From Liquidambar formosana (Eukaryota > Streptophyta > Magnoliopsida > Saxifragales > Altingiaceae): a stretch of DNA of 64,000 bases. A program made the position numbers and the translations under genes. Position 1 is the stretch's first letter; each line of letters starts with the position of its first letter. Of this stretch, positions 36,065-46,400 are shown piece after piece. The DNA lies in assembly GCA_039720395.1 (NCBI GenBank), contig CM077820.1, positions 52,972,631 through 53,036,630 on the forward strand, in the 5' to 3' direction. The notes under the pieces are model-generated. The model saw only the letters and a list, made by a program, of their open reading frames with translations, was not told the DNA's origin and made no database searches.

Positions 36065-37951
36065 AAGTAATGACAGTTTCTGTTTGTTTCACCCTTCCTG
36101 TCAGTCCCTCAAATTTTTACTCTTGATGCAGTCTAGAATATGGTATATAGCTTACGAATGAGAGATGGTTGCACAGCCATGGATATGGCATTTGATCAGC
36201 TATCCCAGAGGATTATATTATTAAACTTGTAGGATTCTTTGATTTTGCTATTTATCATAGCTTAGCCAAGATGGTGCTCTGCTGGTTATGTGACCTGAAT
36301 TGGCTGGTTTTCTCAGTATTTGTAAATTCGTGAATTAGAGTAAATTCTTATTATGGCACTCATCTGTATGTTTACCTCAAATGGCAAGCATTTAATCTTA
36401 TTACATTTGATGTCTCAATAACTATTTCAGGCAATGTCATCAATGAAAGAAGGGGAAGATGCTTACGCGAGGATTGGAGAAGCATTAAATTCTATAAATA
36501 ATTGGCAAGTCACATCTGATTCTGGAGTATCAATGATGAGGGCTCCAGACCCAGCCAATGGCAGTTTGGGTCATCATAATCAGTGGACTTCCTGCAAACC
36601 AGAGCCCTTAGCGACAGGTCATGCATCTGGTCCAAAATTGCAAAATGATGCTGACAGAGATGAAGCGCAAATCCCTTCAGAACTTATCACTTCATGTGTT
36701 GCTACTTTGCTTATGATACAGGTAAATTTAAGAGTTTAAACAAACTGTATATTATTGGCTGATTCAGGAATTGTTAGAGCTTTTGTAGCTGTGTCTAATG
36801 GGTCTGGCACCAGTATCGCTCCTTCAACAGTTTCTTAACCTTTTGGATTTGGTCCATGTCTCATTTGACTTGGATGTGGGGATGTTATATTAGCCCTTGC
36901 ATCTCACTGTATATCAAGTACCCAATATTTCACGATTTCCGAACACTAATGTGAATTGACTATTTATAATAGACAAACTCAATTGTAATCAATGGGCTTA
37001 TCCTGAACATTTGGGCCGGAACATGAAATCTGTGCTTTCATTCTGTTCTATCTATGGTCATATTTCCTATCAAATAATGAGTCATCTTATCTTTTTTCTA
37101 CTGCCTCAATCAACATCCATTCTGGTCTTTGATGCATGTGGCCAAAGTCTTAGCTGGTTTTCTCTCATTGTTTTCCATTGGTGCTACCTTTACCTTCTCA
37201 GAAATGCACTCATTTCTAGATTTATCCTTTTGTATCTTCCCCATCATTCTTCTTGACAGCTTCATTTTAGATCTTAATTGCCTAACATTCTGCATAATAA
37301 ACCATGGTTGATCTGATAGCTATGTTTTAAATCTCTTTTCATTTTATTGGTCCTTGTCTACCAAACTACACTCCTGAACTGATCCTATACTTCATTCATA
37401 CCTCTCTAAAACTATGGGCAAGAGCACTTCAATCGCTCCTCTATTTTATGAGTAATGGTAGTTTAGAAGGGTATGATTTGCCAGGACCAATCCCGGATTG
37501 GATAAGCATGTGAGGAAGTGTCGCCATAATCAATCTTCAAATGTCCTACCATTTCCTCTCCTAAAGCAATTCAAATCTGCCTCTAGTTTTTTGTTCATTT
37601 GCATAATTATTCCACTGCTCTGCAAAATTTTCTGTTAATGATCTATCCCGTTTGTTTTTTTACCATAACCACTGGTTTTATGGTACATAATTGTTTCACC
37701 TCTTTCAACATGTAGATAGGAAATTTTGACTTCCATTTCCACCTTGTGTATTGTGATTCTGAGTATTATTTTCTTGGAACATGCAGACATGTACTGAACG
37801 ACAGTATCCACCAGCTGATGTGGCGCAGATATTAGATTCAGCCGTTACAACCTTGCATCCATGCTGTCCTCAGAACCTTCCCATTTACAGGGAAATACAA
37901 ATGTGCATGGGAAGAATTAAGACCCAGATATTAGCTCTCATACCGACTTGA
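16188..37951 (+). CDS. ALY: ALWAYS EARLY (ALY) protein, plant LIN-9 homologue with SANT and DIRP domains, 19 coding exons
   Basis: Exons: 16188-16292, 18835-18933, 19204-19266, 20784-20861, 22216-22387, 24296-24519, 24616-24991, 25568-25645, 27773-28047, 28180-28224, 28821-29150, 29313-29491, 29598-29880, 32203-32436, 34101-34250, 35530-35673, 35781-36008, 36431-36721, 37787-37951. All join in frame to 1172 residues. Near residues 45-90 is a SANT/Myb-like domain ([20 protein letters not shown]), then a conserved [20 protein letters not shown] block. The DIRP domain starts near residue 630 ([18 protein letters not shown]) and a Tudor-like strand region follows. Known: ALY is the LIN9/Mip130 subunit of plant DREAM-type complexes controlling cell-cycle and differentiation genes in the nucleus. 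Length is near Arabidopsis ALY3; ALY2 cannot be excluded. All introns are GT-AG except 35674-35780 (GC-AG). Most of the 22-kb span is transposon-rich intron. Confidence 0.92.
16647..16676. repeat. (TA)n microsatellite in ALY intron
   Basis: A poly-C/poly-A stretch at 16632-16648 runs into about 14 TA repeats. Confidence 0.85.
17779..17920. mobile_element. Palindromic TA-flanked MITE, copy 2
   Basis: It shares its right end (GATATCCC, then CACATGATCAAAGCTGTAC) and its central ACGGTCCATGGATGACACG block with the element at 3070-3191. It also lies between TA repeats. The left end is more diverged (GGGCTGTT). Confidence 0.7.
18030..18490 (-). mobile_element. Remnant of a Ty1/copia retrotransposon 3' end
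   Basis: Read on the minus strand, the segment has a stretch resembling the end of copia RNase H ([18 protein letters not shown]), a polypurine tract (GAGAAGGAGGG) and then TGTTAGACATATTAGGCATG, a typical LTR start. About 180 bp of LTR follow. The rest of the element is missing. Confidence 0.6.
21157..21184. repeat. (GT)n microsatellite
   Basis: About 12 GT repeats directly upstream of the TRIM element. Confidence 0.85.
21202..21516 (+). mobile_element. TRIM (terminal-repeat retrotransposon in miniature), copy 1
   Basis: A 109-bp left LTR (21202-21310) begins TG and ends CA. It is followed at 21313 by TTGTTATTAGAGCATG, close to the usual initiator-tRNA primer-binding site. A 110-bp non-coding interior ends in the polypurine tract GTGAGAGGGAG (21410-21420). 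The right LTR starts TGTTGGGAAGTCCCACATT at 21421 and matches the left LTR. There is no coding capacity. It lies in the ALY intron between exons 20784-20861 and 22216-22387. Confidence 0.8.
21438..21700 (+). repeat. Direct duplication of the TRIM 3' LTR and its flank
   Basis: The segment starting TTGATTAAATATTGAG near 21438 and ending GCTTGGATTTGCTA near 21564 recurs at about 21567-21701 with small changes. LTR and flanking DNA were duplicated together after insertion. Confidence 0.8.
23155..23385 (+). mobile_element. tRNA-derived SINE in ALY intron, copy 1
   Basis: Box A TAGCTGAGTTGG (23166-23177) and box B-like GAGTTCAACTC (23210-23220). The body has CATGGGCCTTGGACTTAC and ends in an A-rich tail. 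The body matches the copy at 34868-35040. Confidence 0.8.
26153..26210. repeat. (CA)n-(TG)n palindromic microsatellite
   Basis: A CA run meets a TG run at a central CATG, forming a near-perfect palindrome able to form a hairpin or Z-DNA. It lies beside the 3' end of the LINE at 26216. Confidence 0.85.
26216..27320 (-). mobile_element. 5'-truncated LINE in ALY intron
   Basis: Read on the minus strand, the 5' part has [12 protein letters not shown], then a [14 protein letters not shown] motif and an FP(D)LYDIA segment, then a [11 protein letters not shown] motif. All are typical of the C-terminal part of plant LINE reverse transcriptase. Frames are broken by stops and shifts, so it is inactive. 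It occupies most of intron 25646-27772. Confidence 0.75.
28295..28620 (+). mobile_element. TRIM element, copy 2
   Basis: The same family as 21202-21516: primer-binding site TGGTATCAAAGCATG at 28406-28420, polypurine tract GTGAGGGGGAG ending at 28511, and right LTR from 28512 (TGTAGGAAAATACATC) to about 28620 ending in the shared TAGGTTGGAAACTTA. The left LTR is degraded; only its end (from about 28362) is clear, so the start is approximate. Confidence 0.7.
29214..29260. repeat. (CA)n(TA)n microsatellite
   Basis: About 16 CA repeats followed by TA repeats, 50-100 bases before the ALY exon that opens the DIRP domain (29313). Confidence 0.85.
30520..31651 (-). mobile_element. 5'-truncated, 5'-inverted LINE with target duplication in ALY intron
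   Basis: The minus strand carries [38 protein letters not shown], a [11 protein letters not shown] motif, then the zinc-binding zf-RVT end ([18 protein letters not shown]) and [18 protein letters not shown]. Frames are broken. An A-tail (T-run at 30519-30529) lies at the 3' end. Flanking 16-bp direct repeats TTCT(G/A)TGTACCTTCAT at 30504-30519 and 31652-31667 differ at one base. The last 30 bases or so (about 31622-31651) encode GGLGIRS on the plus strand, an upstream RT piece in reversed orientation. Confidence 0.85.
31700..31731. repeat. Poly-C tract
   Basis: A run of 21 C, then AAA, then 8 C, just beyond the LINE. Length may be unreliable. Confidence 0.85.
31875..32012 (+). other. Open 45-codon coding-like island in an ALY intron
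   Basis: It reads open from GTT at 31875 to TAA at 32010-32012, with [17 protein letters not shown] and a [20 protein letters not shown] segment. Composition is coding-like and unlike the AT-rich intron around it. ALY homologues run directly from the exon ending 29880 to the exon at 32203, so it is not a needed ALY exon. It may be a captured exon, a cassette exon or a pseudogene piece. I do not recognise the family. Confidence 0.35.
32854..33215 (-). mobile_element. 3' end of a LINE in ALY intron
   Basis: It starts (in plus coordinates) with a T-run, followed by the usual LINE tail motif. Upstream on the minus strand is [20 protein letters not shown], the end of the zf-RVT region. About 350 bp remain. 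A 16-bp block (AGCCTCCTTGTTAGCA) occurs twice, near 33145 and 33202. Confidence 0.7.
33821..33933. repeat. Two tandem copies of a 57-bp unit
   Basis: The unit starting CAAGCTGATTTTCTGTATTC at 33821 recurs at 33878 with about 8 differences. Confidence 0.8.
34551..34699. mobile_element. Hairpin MITE-like element with 44-bp arms in ALY intron
   Basis: The left arm 34551-34594 (TTGCATAAGAAAATCTAAAG...) and right arm 34656-34699 are inverted copies with 42 of 44 positions matching. The 61-base loop holds a second dyad (AATGGAT/ATCCATT). There is no coding capacity. No clear target duplication was found, so it may be a MITE or a local inverted duplication. Confidence 0.75.
34705..34860 (+). mobile_element. 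Possible 5'-truncated SINE
   Basis: A GC-richer block (CCCTCAGGGCCACCCCTATG...) ends in an (AAAAT)n tail near 34830-34860. Head boxes are absent. It directly precedes the intact SINE. Confidence 0.35.
34868..35056 (+). mobile_element. tRNA-derived SINE in ALY intron, copy 2
   Basis: Box A TAGCTCAGTTGG (34881-34892), box B GAGTTCGACTC (34925-34935). The body matches the copy at 23155-23385 (CATGGGCCTTGGACTTACCT), with an (AAAAT)n tail from 35042. Box B is better preserved here than in copy 1. Confidence 0.8.
35674..35780 (+). other. ALY: Non-canonical GC-AG intron of ALY
   Basis: The exon must end at CAG (35673), because the protein then continues [14 protein letters not shown], as in other ALY proteins, from 35781. 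The donor is CAG|GCATGT, not GT. Reading through the donor gives a stop after 23 codons. A GT five bases on (35679) would break the frame. Acceptor GTGCAG is normal. Confidence 0.8.
36031..36057. repeat. (CT)n microsatellite
   Basis: About 13 CT repeats just after the ALY donor at 36008. Confidence 0.85.
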
Positions 37952-40486
37952 AACTTTGATGCTACCAATGCAATTTTAAAAGCTGCCTTGTAAATATGAG
38001 GCTGAGCTGTTGGTTTCAGCTCCAGTTTTCTGGTTATTTTCTTGTACCTTCTCCTTTTCTTCTTTTTTTTCCTTCTTTTTTTTTTTTCCTCTGATATATA
38101 TATATATATCCCTGCTGTTTAACAAGGAGGATATACATTTATACCTGTGACAGTGGTATCTATGAATTCTATTGATCATCTCTTCCGTTGCCTCTTCTCT
38201 GTGAAGACCTGGTATTTGTTTTAATTCATTCAGCATTTGCATGACTCATGCAGATTTGAATTGCTGTACATTTTCCAAAAGCTGAGTTGAAGGCTTTTGA
38301 TGTAGCAGCCAGCTTATTGCAAGAATGATCATTTTCCATATGGGACCGTAGAGAATGGACGAAATATCCATGCTTCCGAAGTATAATTTTTACAAAGGGC
38401 TTCATACAAAGTGAATGAGGCAAATTTATCAAATAAAGAATAATCGTTAATAAGATGAGAACGCTTTGAGAAATTGACAAAAAATGGGATCCGCATTAAT
38501 TTGTAAGTGGAAGAAATGTTGGCACATGAATATGTACAAATTTATAAAATAAAATTTCTTGGTATAGAATCAATCTTTATCCTTTATTTTAAGGCATAAG
38601 CCTTATTGTTAGATAGAGGATTTTGCAAAGGTTTTATATACAAAATTTCATTACAAAATGTAACATGTTTTACTCGCTCTATGCGTTTAGAGTTTGATAT
38701 TCTTTTTCAACAATGTGCAGTTAAAATTTCCTGTCAAGATTAATCGGCCATTGTATTCTATATGATAGATATGATGAGGTACAGCATGTATTTTAACATA
38801 GTTTTGGATGAATTTATAAATATGATGATGTAGAGCTTGTTCTTTAAGCATAGATTTGGGAGGGACAAAAAAATAATAGTAGTTGGAGGTGAGAAAAATT
38901 GGAGAAGCTATATCCTTTTTTTTGCTTTTTTGATAAGCTACGACTTGATTTGCTTATTTGTAGCTCATGTGGTGAGAATCTTTCTTGAATCATAATTAGA
39001 CCATGCATTCTCTTCTAGTCTTCTTGCAATGTATGTGAATCACTGCATGCCCTAAACTCTACTCGAGCCCCCCCCCAAGCAAGCATGGTTTTTTAATTTA
39101 AAAAAAATATATTTTAAGCTTGTGTTTTTTCATGCGACATTGTAGATGTCATTATATGATGATATGCCCATTAAGGGCGAGGATCAGCAGACACAAATAT
39201 TTACCATAAAGCCATGTATTAATTTTAAATTTAAATAAAGAAACTCTGGCCCTTAAAGAGCGGACAGTGTAGATTCATGAAATCCAATTTTACCAAAAGA
39301 AAAATAAAAAAATAAAATAAAATCGATCTCACCACATTTCTCGCCGTAGAATTAGTATTATAAAGATCATCTGCCTACTGCAATTTTTTGGGACACGCTA
39401 AGACGCTTTTCTAATTTTGCAGACTCATCACATGATAAGTGAAAAATGCAAATTTAAATCACTGGAAATTGAAAGCAGATTGTGAATTCGAGAACCATAA
39501 AATTTGAGACTGACAATTGCGTTCTCTATAAGTCAAAATCATTCTGAGGGAGGTTCAGCTTCAATTTGCATTTTAGGCTATGTTTGTTTGGTTGAAATGG
39601 CTTGGGTGCAATGGAATCACATTCCAATTCATTCCCAACAAAAAGTTTGGATGAGGTAATTAAAAGAGAATGAAATCAAACAGCAATAATGAGTCACAAT
39701 GATATCATTCCCCAATATTTATTTCAAACCTTATTCCATTCCAAACTAATTCAATTATGGAATCATATTCCATTTTCACCCATTCCATTCTAGCTAAACA
39801 AACATGGCCTTAAGGAGAACAAATAATGAATAAGATGTGTACGGAATAATTTGGAGTAAAAAAAAAGGGAAAAAAAAAACCCACTAACGATAATTTGTTC
39901 ATTTATTTCAGCAGGCAGAATAAAGATCCCTTTCAGCTAGTGGGCAACTAGAATGAAAAGCAGTATAAATGATATGCCAAAGATACGGAGCAAGAAGCAT
40001 TAACAAAACATCTAAGAATGAATAAACAAATAAATCCCATAACCTAAATTGAGTTTCTCAGGCAACTGGAGCGACCTTCTACAACAAAAATGATAAGCAG
40101 AGATCGGCAACTAAAATTGAACTATCAACCCTCTTTTTACGTACAGCCCACCAATAGCATGAGGTGCTATTAACAGTTCCACCATTTTTTTTTTTTGCTG
40201 TTTTCTTGTTAGCAATAAGACAAACATGGAGCCGTTCCAGCAGCACGATTGAGTTGACAATAATTAGGTTATGGGGATGAAAGGGGGGGAAAAATGAAAT
40301 TTCTCAATTTACAAATTTTTCTTTTTGGAATTTGTAACCTAACAAAGATGGGCACGGAAGCACGAGGTCCATCCAATCAAAAGACTCAGAAGAACAAACT
40401 GAGGCCATGCACCAGGTCAGGGCCATAGGAGGAGGAGAGCAAAAGAACATCGATAAGACAATTGGGGTCTTCTCCAAACACTCCAG
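37952..40486. other. Convergent 3' spacer between ALY and SNF4
   Basis: It contains the ALY 3' UTR (from 37952, probable AATAAA near 38432), AT-rich DNA, a Tourist-like MITE at 39576-39809 and the SNF4 3' UTR at the right end. No gene was seen. Confidence 0.5.
39576..39809. mobile_element. Tourist-like (PIF/Harbinger) MITE with TTA target duplication
   Basis: The element is 234 bp with inverted ends GGCTATGTTTGTTT and, on the other strand, GGCCATGTTTGTTT, extending imperfectly to about 45 bp (ATGGAAT-rich). TTA lies at 39573-39575 and 39810-39812. TTA duplication and GGC-type ends are typical of PIF/Harbinger MITEs. Confidence 0.8.
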
Positions 40487-43400
40487 CTAACCAAGCAAGA
40501 ACCTGAACACATCACTCAATGAAATAATGCCCTCTACTCGCTTGCTGCCAGCCTCCACAATCACAAGTCTCCTAACCCCTGAAAATATAAAAGCAATGGT
40601 GCCATTGATTCCCGAAAAATTAAAGATAGGGCAACTTGATGATATACCTAGAAGAGAGATATTTCAATTATACTACTACATTATTAGAAATGAAAAACGG
40701 AAAAAATAAATAAATAAATACCGGGATTTGCCAACCGCTCCATCACTTTGTGCAGAGGATCAGATCGCAAACACATCTGACATCTCTGTCCATTGAAGAA
40801 GCCATAAGGAGAATTTGCGTCTTGTCCCAGTTGCAATGCCTACAAGTTAAAAAACCACAATGAGTTTTCAGAGGCAACGTCATACAAATAAACTCCTTAT
40901 TTTGTCAGAATAAATGAACTTCAATCATTGTCAAAGATGAGTGACTGCTAACATGATTTAGTACACCATTTCACTTCTGGAGATTGTGCAGACTTTTTAG
41001 CAGTTCGTTCATGTCATTTGCAAGATTGAGGGCATCATTACATACTTTCCGAATTTCAAAAACAACGTAAGATCAATCTCAATTTTCTAACCAGAAGACT
41101 TTTAAAAAGCATCACATGAAATATGAAGTTCACATTACAGTACAAAAAAACAAGCAATGTTGCGCTGAGCCATTAAAACATAGACAGCTTCCAAATATAG
41201 TCCACACAAAGTGAACTAGTAAGTTCAGGAAACCATGTGTTAAGTAAGTTCTCAGGTGGAAGATGAGGGTGATGAAATAGCAGAGCTGACTCGGCTAAAT
41301 TGAGAGTAGAATGACTTGAGTAGAAGAAAGAGGGAAGAGGGCAAATATAAGGTTCCCTGACCTAAAGACATGCATTCAAGTCCAAATGGCATGGATTCCA
41401 ACCCTGGGAATCAAGAGCTTGTAGGATCCTCTCAAATGAGGCCTCTTGGGCCTTTGATAAGCTCTTAGTCAAGTGTGAGGACTTTCAGGGAGACAGCTAA
41501 ATTGAAGGCCCAGGGCCCAGGTCCTAACAGTTTAGCCTGAGGGTTCCTGCCAGTTGAGAGGCCTATAAGCCACCTACTGCCAGGCTAACATGCAGCCATC
41601 ATCATGTCAACTGTGAATGCAACATGAAGCATGCTCATGACAGTACATGTTGAGTAGACAATGGCAAACCCTTCCCTCTAATCTAATTTCAGCTAAGGCA
41701 GCAGGCATTACCCTCGGTGAACCTGGGAGCAGCCATTAAACCAAAACCCTGTAGTCATCCCCCGAATAGGCAGCACGTCGATCAAGACCCACAGTGAAAA
41801 ATGCCAATGTAGGGCTCAAATTCCTGGGCCCTACCCCAACCTAGGCAGTCATTTTGCTGCCAAGGCATCCTATTAACATGCCTCCAAGGGACATGCACTC
41901 CCTCAGCATCCACCCTTACAGCAGCCTTACATCTCCCACAGACATCGGTCAATGACACAGGCATCCCCCAAGGAGTGATCGCCCCATCGCCAAGGTGAAG
42001 ACATGACCTCAGCGAAGGAAGCAATTTAAATGATCCCTAATCCTCATAAAACTTGGCTGCATTTGTAGGTCCACCCTCCCAACACCTCAGTTGCCCCCCG
42101 CGTGGAGCCCCATTATTAGACCACTGGGGATTTACCAGGAAGCCACCTGGCCACCGACCACTGGTCCAATAAGGACACCAATTTTGGAGGTCCAGAGCCA
42201 ATAAGCCTAGGCTCATTTAATTTAAGTGATGCAAGGATAGGTGAAGGAGGAGGAGAGGGGAAAAGGAAGAGGAAGTAGAAAGGGGGGGGGGGCTCATACA
42301 TATCAGTAGAAAGGGGACAGCAGCAGCACAGGGAGGGAAGTGGGGATGTTTGGTGGGTTGAGTGTCTCTAACTACAAAAAACTATCCCAGGCAGAAGATT
42401 CTGGTGGCTAATCAACATTGGGATCCCAATTCCTTTGCTTCCTATTGTGAGCTTGTAATGGTGTCTTCAACTGCAAAAATCTCTACTTGATTGCCTATAT
42501 TAGGTGATGCTCCAACCTTAAAATAACAAGTATGCACAGCTCCAACCTTAGAATCATAAGTACGCACTTCCTAATTATAATCTTGTAAGGCTTTTGATTC
42601 ATTCTCCCGGAACTCAACTTGTGCTTCTAACCCTAATAAGGTAAACATCATTTCCTAACAGGAAGGATGGCAATCAATCGGGCTGGTTGAAATTTTGCCA
42701 AATGGATCCAGTGATAATGAGAAATGATCACATGAACCTTTCATAATACGCATTTATACATAATTTTTCTAATCATTCATTCATCCCACAACATCCATGA
42801 CTACAGTACAAAACAAGAATATATTCCTTCTTTATTCTTAAAAATTTAAAATGAATGACTCTCCAAAGTGTTCCCAAATGCATGGAACAGAATTACTTAT
42901 GGAGACATTTACATATCATACAAGAAAGCACATTTTTGCAATTACCTGATGAATACTCATTTCGTCGAGGCGGATCTGTGCATATGCTCTATCTTTTGCC
43001 AAAGCGGTGATATCACTGTCAAGAAAATAACGTGCAAATATTACATTAATTAAGGAACATGAACGAGTCAGGTCTACACACAATAAAAATAGTACTCGCG
43101 GAAGCTCATAAAGATCCATAAGATGCAGTAGAAAACAGAAGACTACCTTCGTGAATATATATCCATCAATGAGTCATTATCATCCACTATCGGTATTGAA
43201 CTAACTTCAGCTGCAAAGAAAAAGTGTAGTATCATAATGGAGAAAAATGGTAGAATAAAGTTGTTAATTTCTATTTCATATAAAGCCAATTGTAATTTCC
43301 ACAAAAAAGTATGAAGCTGCTGATGGAAGTCATGATGAAGAAAGACTCCTAAAAATTAAGCACCCCTAATGAGAAAAAATCCTTTCTTATCGACAATTCA

Positions 43401-46400
43401 TCCATCTCACAAGATCACCCATTGACAAGCTCATAGCACATTGTAACCAAATACAATGAATGAATAGTGAGAGTGATGACCCCCAATCATATTATTCATG
43501 ATACTACATTGAGAAACTATCCATATAAAGACGATCCACATAATGGTAGCATATGCGAGAAGGCAAGAACCAATTGGAAGGTAGGTGATGAAAACACTCT
43601 ATAAGGGAAAATAACTAATGTGTGAATAGAAGATCAAATTAATTTAATTTTAAGAATGAAGATCTGATTAAATTAATTTTAAGAATGAATATCTGATTAA
43701 ATTAATTTTAAAAACATCACAACCAAAAACCAGGAGCATGTTTTTAGGGAAGAGGAGAAAGTTACCTTGAACTAACAAAGAGAGCGCAGCACTAAGAGAG
43801 GCATTTCGTTTTAACATTGCCAATGGTCGTCCATTTGGTTCCCCAATTTTTGGAACCCACGTACCCAATGGAATTGAACAAATAGGCTGCTGAAGAATGG
43901 GCAAGGAGCTGGAAGAATGTCTGAAATGCCTGCATATACCTGAAAATTAGATCCATGGGTTAGTAACAGATCATGCACTCTCAACTAACAAATTACGAAG
44001 AAGCTTACATTTTAGTATTCCGGACAGGGAAGCAAGATGTAGTAGCTGCGGAAATGAACCATCCTTTGAAGAAGAATGGATAATGGGAACCGTGGCCACT
44101 TGGTTTTGCAAAATTTTCAAAGCAACATCTTTCAAAGAATCATAAGGCCCAGCCTGCACATAAGCACATCACAGAAGTTGAAGATATTACAGTAGTGATA
44201 CAACAGATTTCAAAAATCTAGATAAAAGGACTTTGACTTCAGAGAAATTCAAGTTTTGTTGAAAATTAGCAACAGATATTTTCTTAGGAACCTCATACTT
44301 AAACAAATATACCTTCAATGAATATCTTCAGATCATTATTTAATCAACTTGGCTACAATGAAAATATTAAGATATTTAACAAAAACGCACTTAGTGATGG
44401 AAAAATCAACAAAGACAGATAAACGACAAGAAAAAATAAAGTTTGCATAACATATCAACTGTCATATGAAATTTTGAAAATAAGGAGATACCATAGCTAT
44501 ACAGCCTATACTGATACAGGATTGGACAAAGGAATAGCACAACATTATAATTTTCAACAGAAATTTAGGAAATGTTAACATATATGATATTAAACAAATT
44601 TATAATCAAAATATTCCAAATAAAAAGCACAGATAGATTTATGTAATGTATAGTATAGAAACGCAAGCACTGGTTAGTGTTAAGAAGAAAAAAAATTGAT
44701 AAATTAATGTAAGCCTCAAAACATTCAGAGATGAAATGTATAATACCAGAGACCCCCCTGGAGTTTCAAGGTATCATCAGTTCAAGGTCTCATATGCAAT
44801 GTATGGACCACATATCAATAATAGCAACTTTATCAAATATATATATATATATCAATAATAGCCAGCAGTATTTCATCTTATGCAAGTAATATTCAAATAG
44901 TGATTCGGTCTGCTAATACTAGATACAAGCCTTAACATGATATCAAGTCCTCTTCCTTGAAAATTTTTTCTTAGCCACCACTATGAGCTTCGATTTATAT
45001 ATTTTATTTGGGAAAAAAAATGCCAACAACATCAATAATTTTTTTAATTCCATGATGCTATCACTAATATCAAGAATTATCGACCTCTTTCCAAAGTGAC
45101 ATTTTGATATGTCAATAAATATTTGGACATTTAAATCACTGTTGAAAATTCCATCGATACTCAATAGATATTGCAGATATCGACGTATTGATAAATCTAT
45201 AGCATCAGCTACAGCAGTAATTCAAGCATTGCCTAACTGACATGATATCCAAGTACTTAATTACCTGAGCACCAAGTCCCTTAGAAGTGGAACCAAAACA
45301 TTGTGATAAGCCACAGTTTTAAATCTTGAAATTTGATGAGTTTAAACTTCTATTTTAGAAAAACATGCAGTTCTACTAATGAAAGAGAAGAAACAGATCC
45401 AAATATGCATAAAAATATTAGACGGTTCACTGTGTTAAAAAACTGGCCATCTTACATAATGCACTACCACCTGAGAAGCAAGATGAATTAAGTGCTTGAA
45501 AGTTGAAACATAGATATGCATTCGCCACTTCTGATAGATATGTATAACTTTCTTCAGAATTTAATTCAAAGCAAACAAACTATTAATTAAATTTATTCAG
45601 AGGCTAATTGCCCTCACCACGAACCCCTGAACCTACATTAAGTAATGTGTTTTCCAGCTGATTGATAAGGGAAGTGAAGTAAATGGAAAGAAAACAAAGA
45701 GAAACAACTAGAAACAGCAATATACCAGGTAACCTGCTCTGGCCCTATAGGGACTGAGATGGTAGCATCAAACTGGGGTAGTTGCAGGGATGGGATTTTA
45801 AAAGGTTCCCTGCATCAGGGTTAGGCCAAGGTAGGTTTTGAAACTAGAGATAAATTTCATATATCTACAAATTATTTTTAACATAATGTTTAATATTTTG
45901 TTGATTAACTAAAGATCACAAATTTTGTAACTAACAAATCCTTCAGGACCAAAGCCCAGCCTCTCTTGCATGTTACAACTACAGAACATGAAACAAGGCC
46001 AAAGCAGGCCCAAGCCCATCTGCTAGAGAAGGGATTGTGGGATTACATTTATAACAGCTTGAAGAAGGAAGAGGCTTTAAAACCAACCAGTGTGAGACAA
46101 CCTCTACACAATAGCCTACACAATTTTTTTCACTGCATTTAATATTCATCTCCTAAATTGGGCAGAACCCAGAGTTCCAGTCACTATAAAGCAACACTTA
46201 TTTCTTTGGTAAGTACTGATGTATAGGGCACAGTTCTCCAATTGGTTTAGGTTAATCAAGCCCCCAGAACCGAACCAAATAACTTTAGCTCTACTCTTTT
46301 AAAACCCAAAACCAGACCAACCATTGCTGAAAAACTTAACCACACCAACCCAAGGGAGCAAAGTTAATTCAGTACTTGGGATACAACAAACCAAGTTGCA

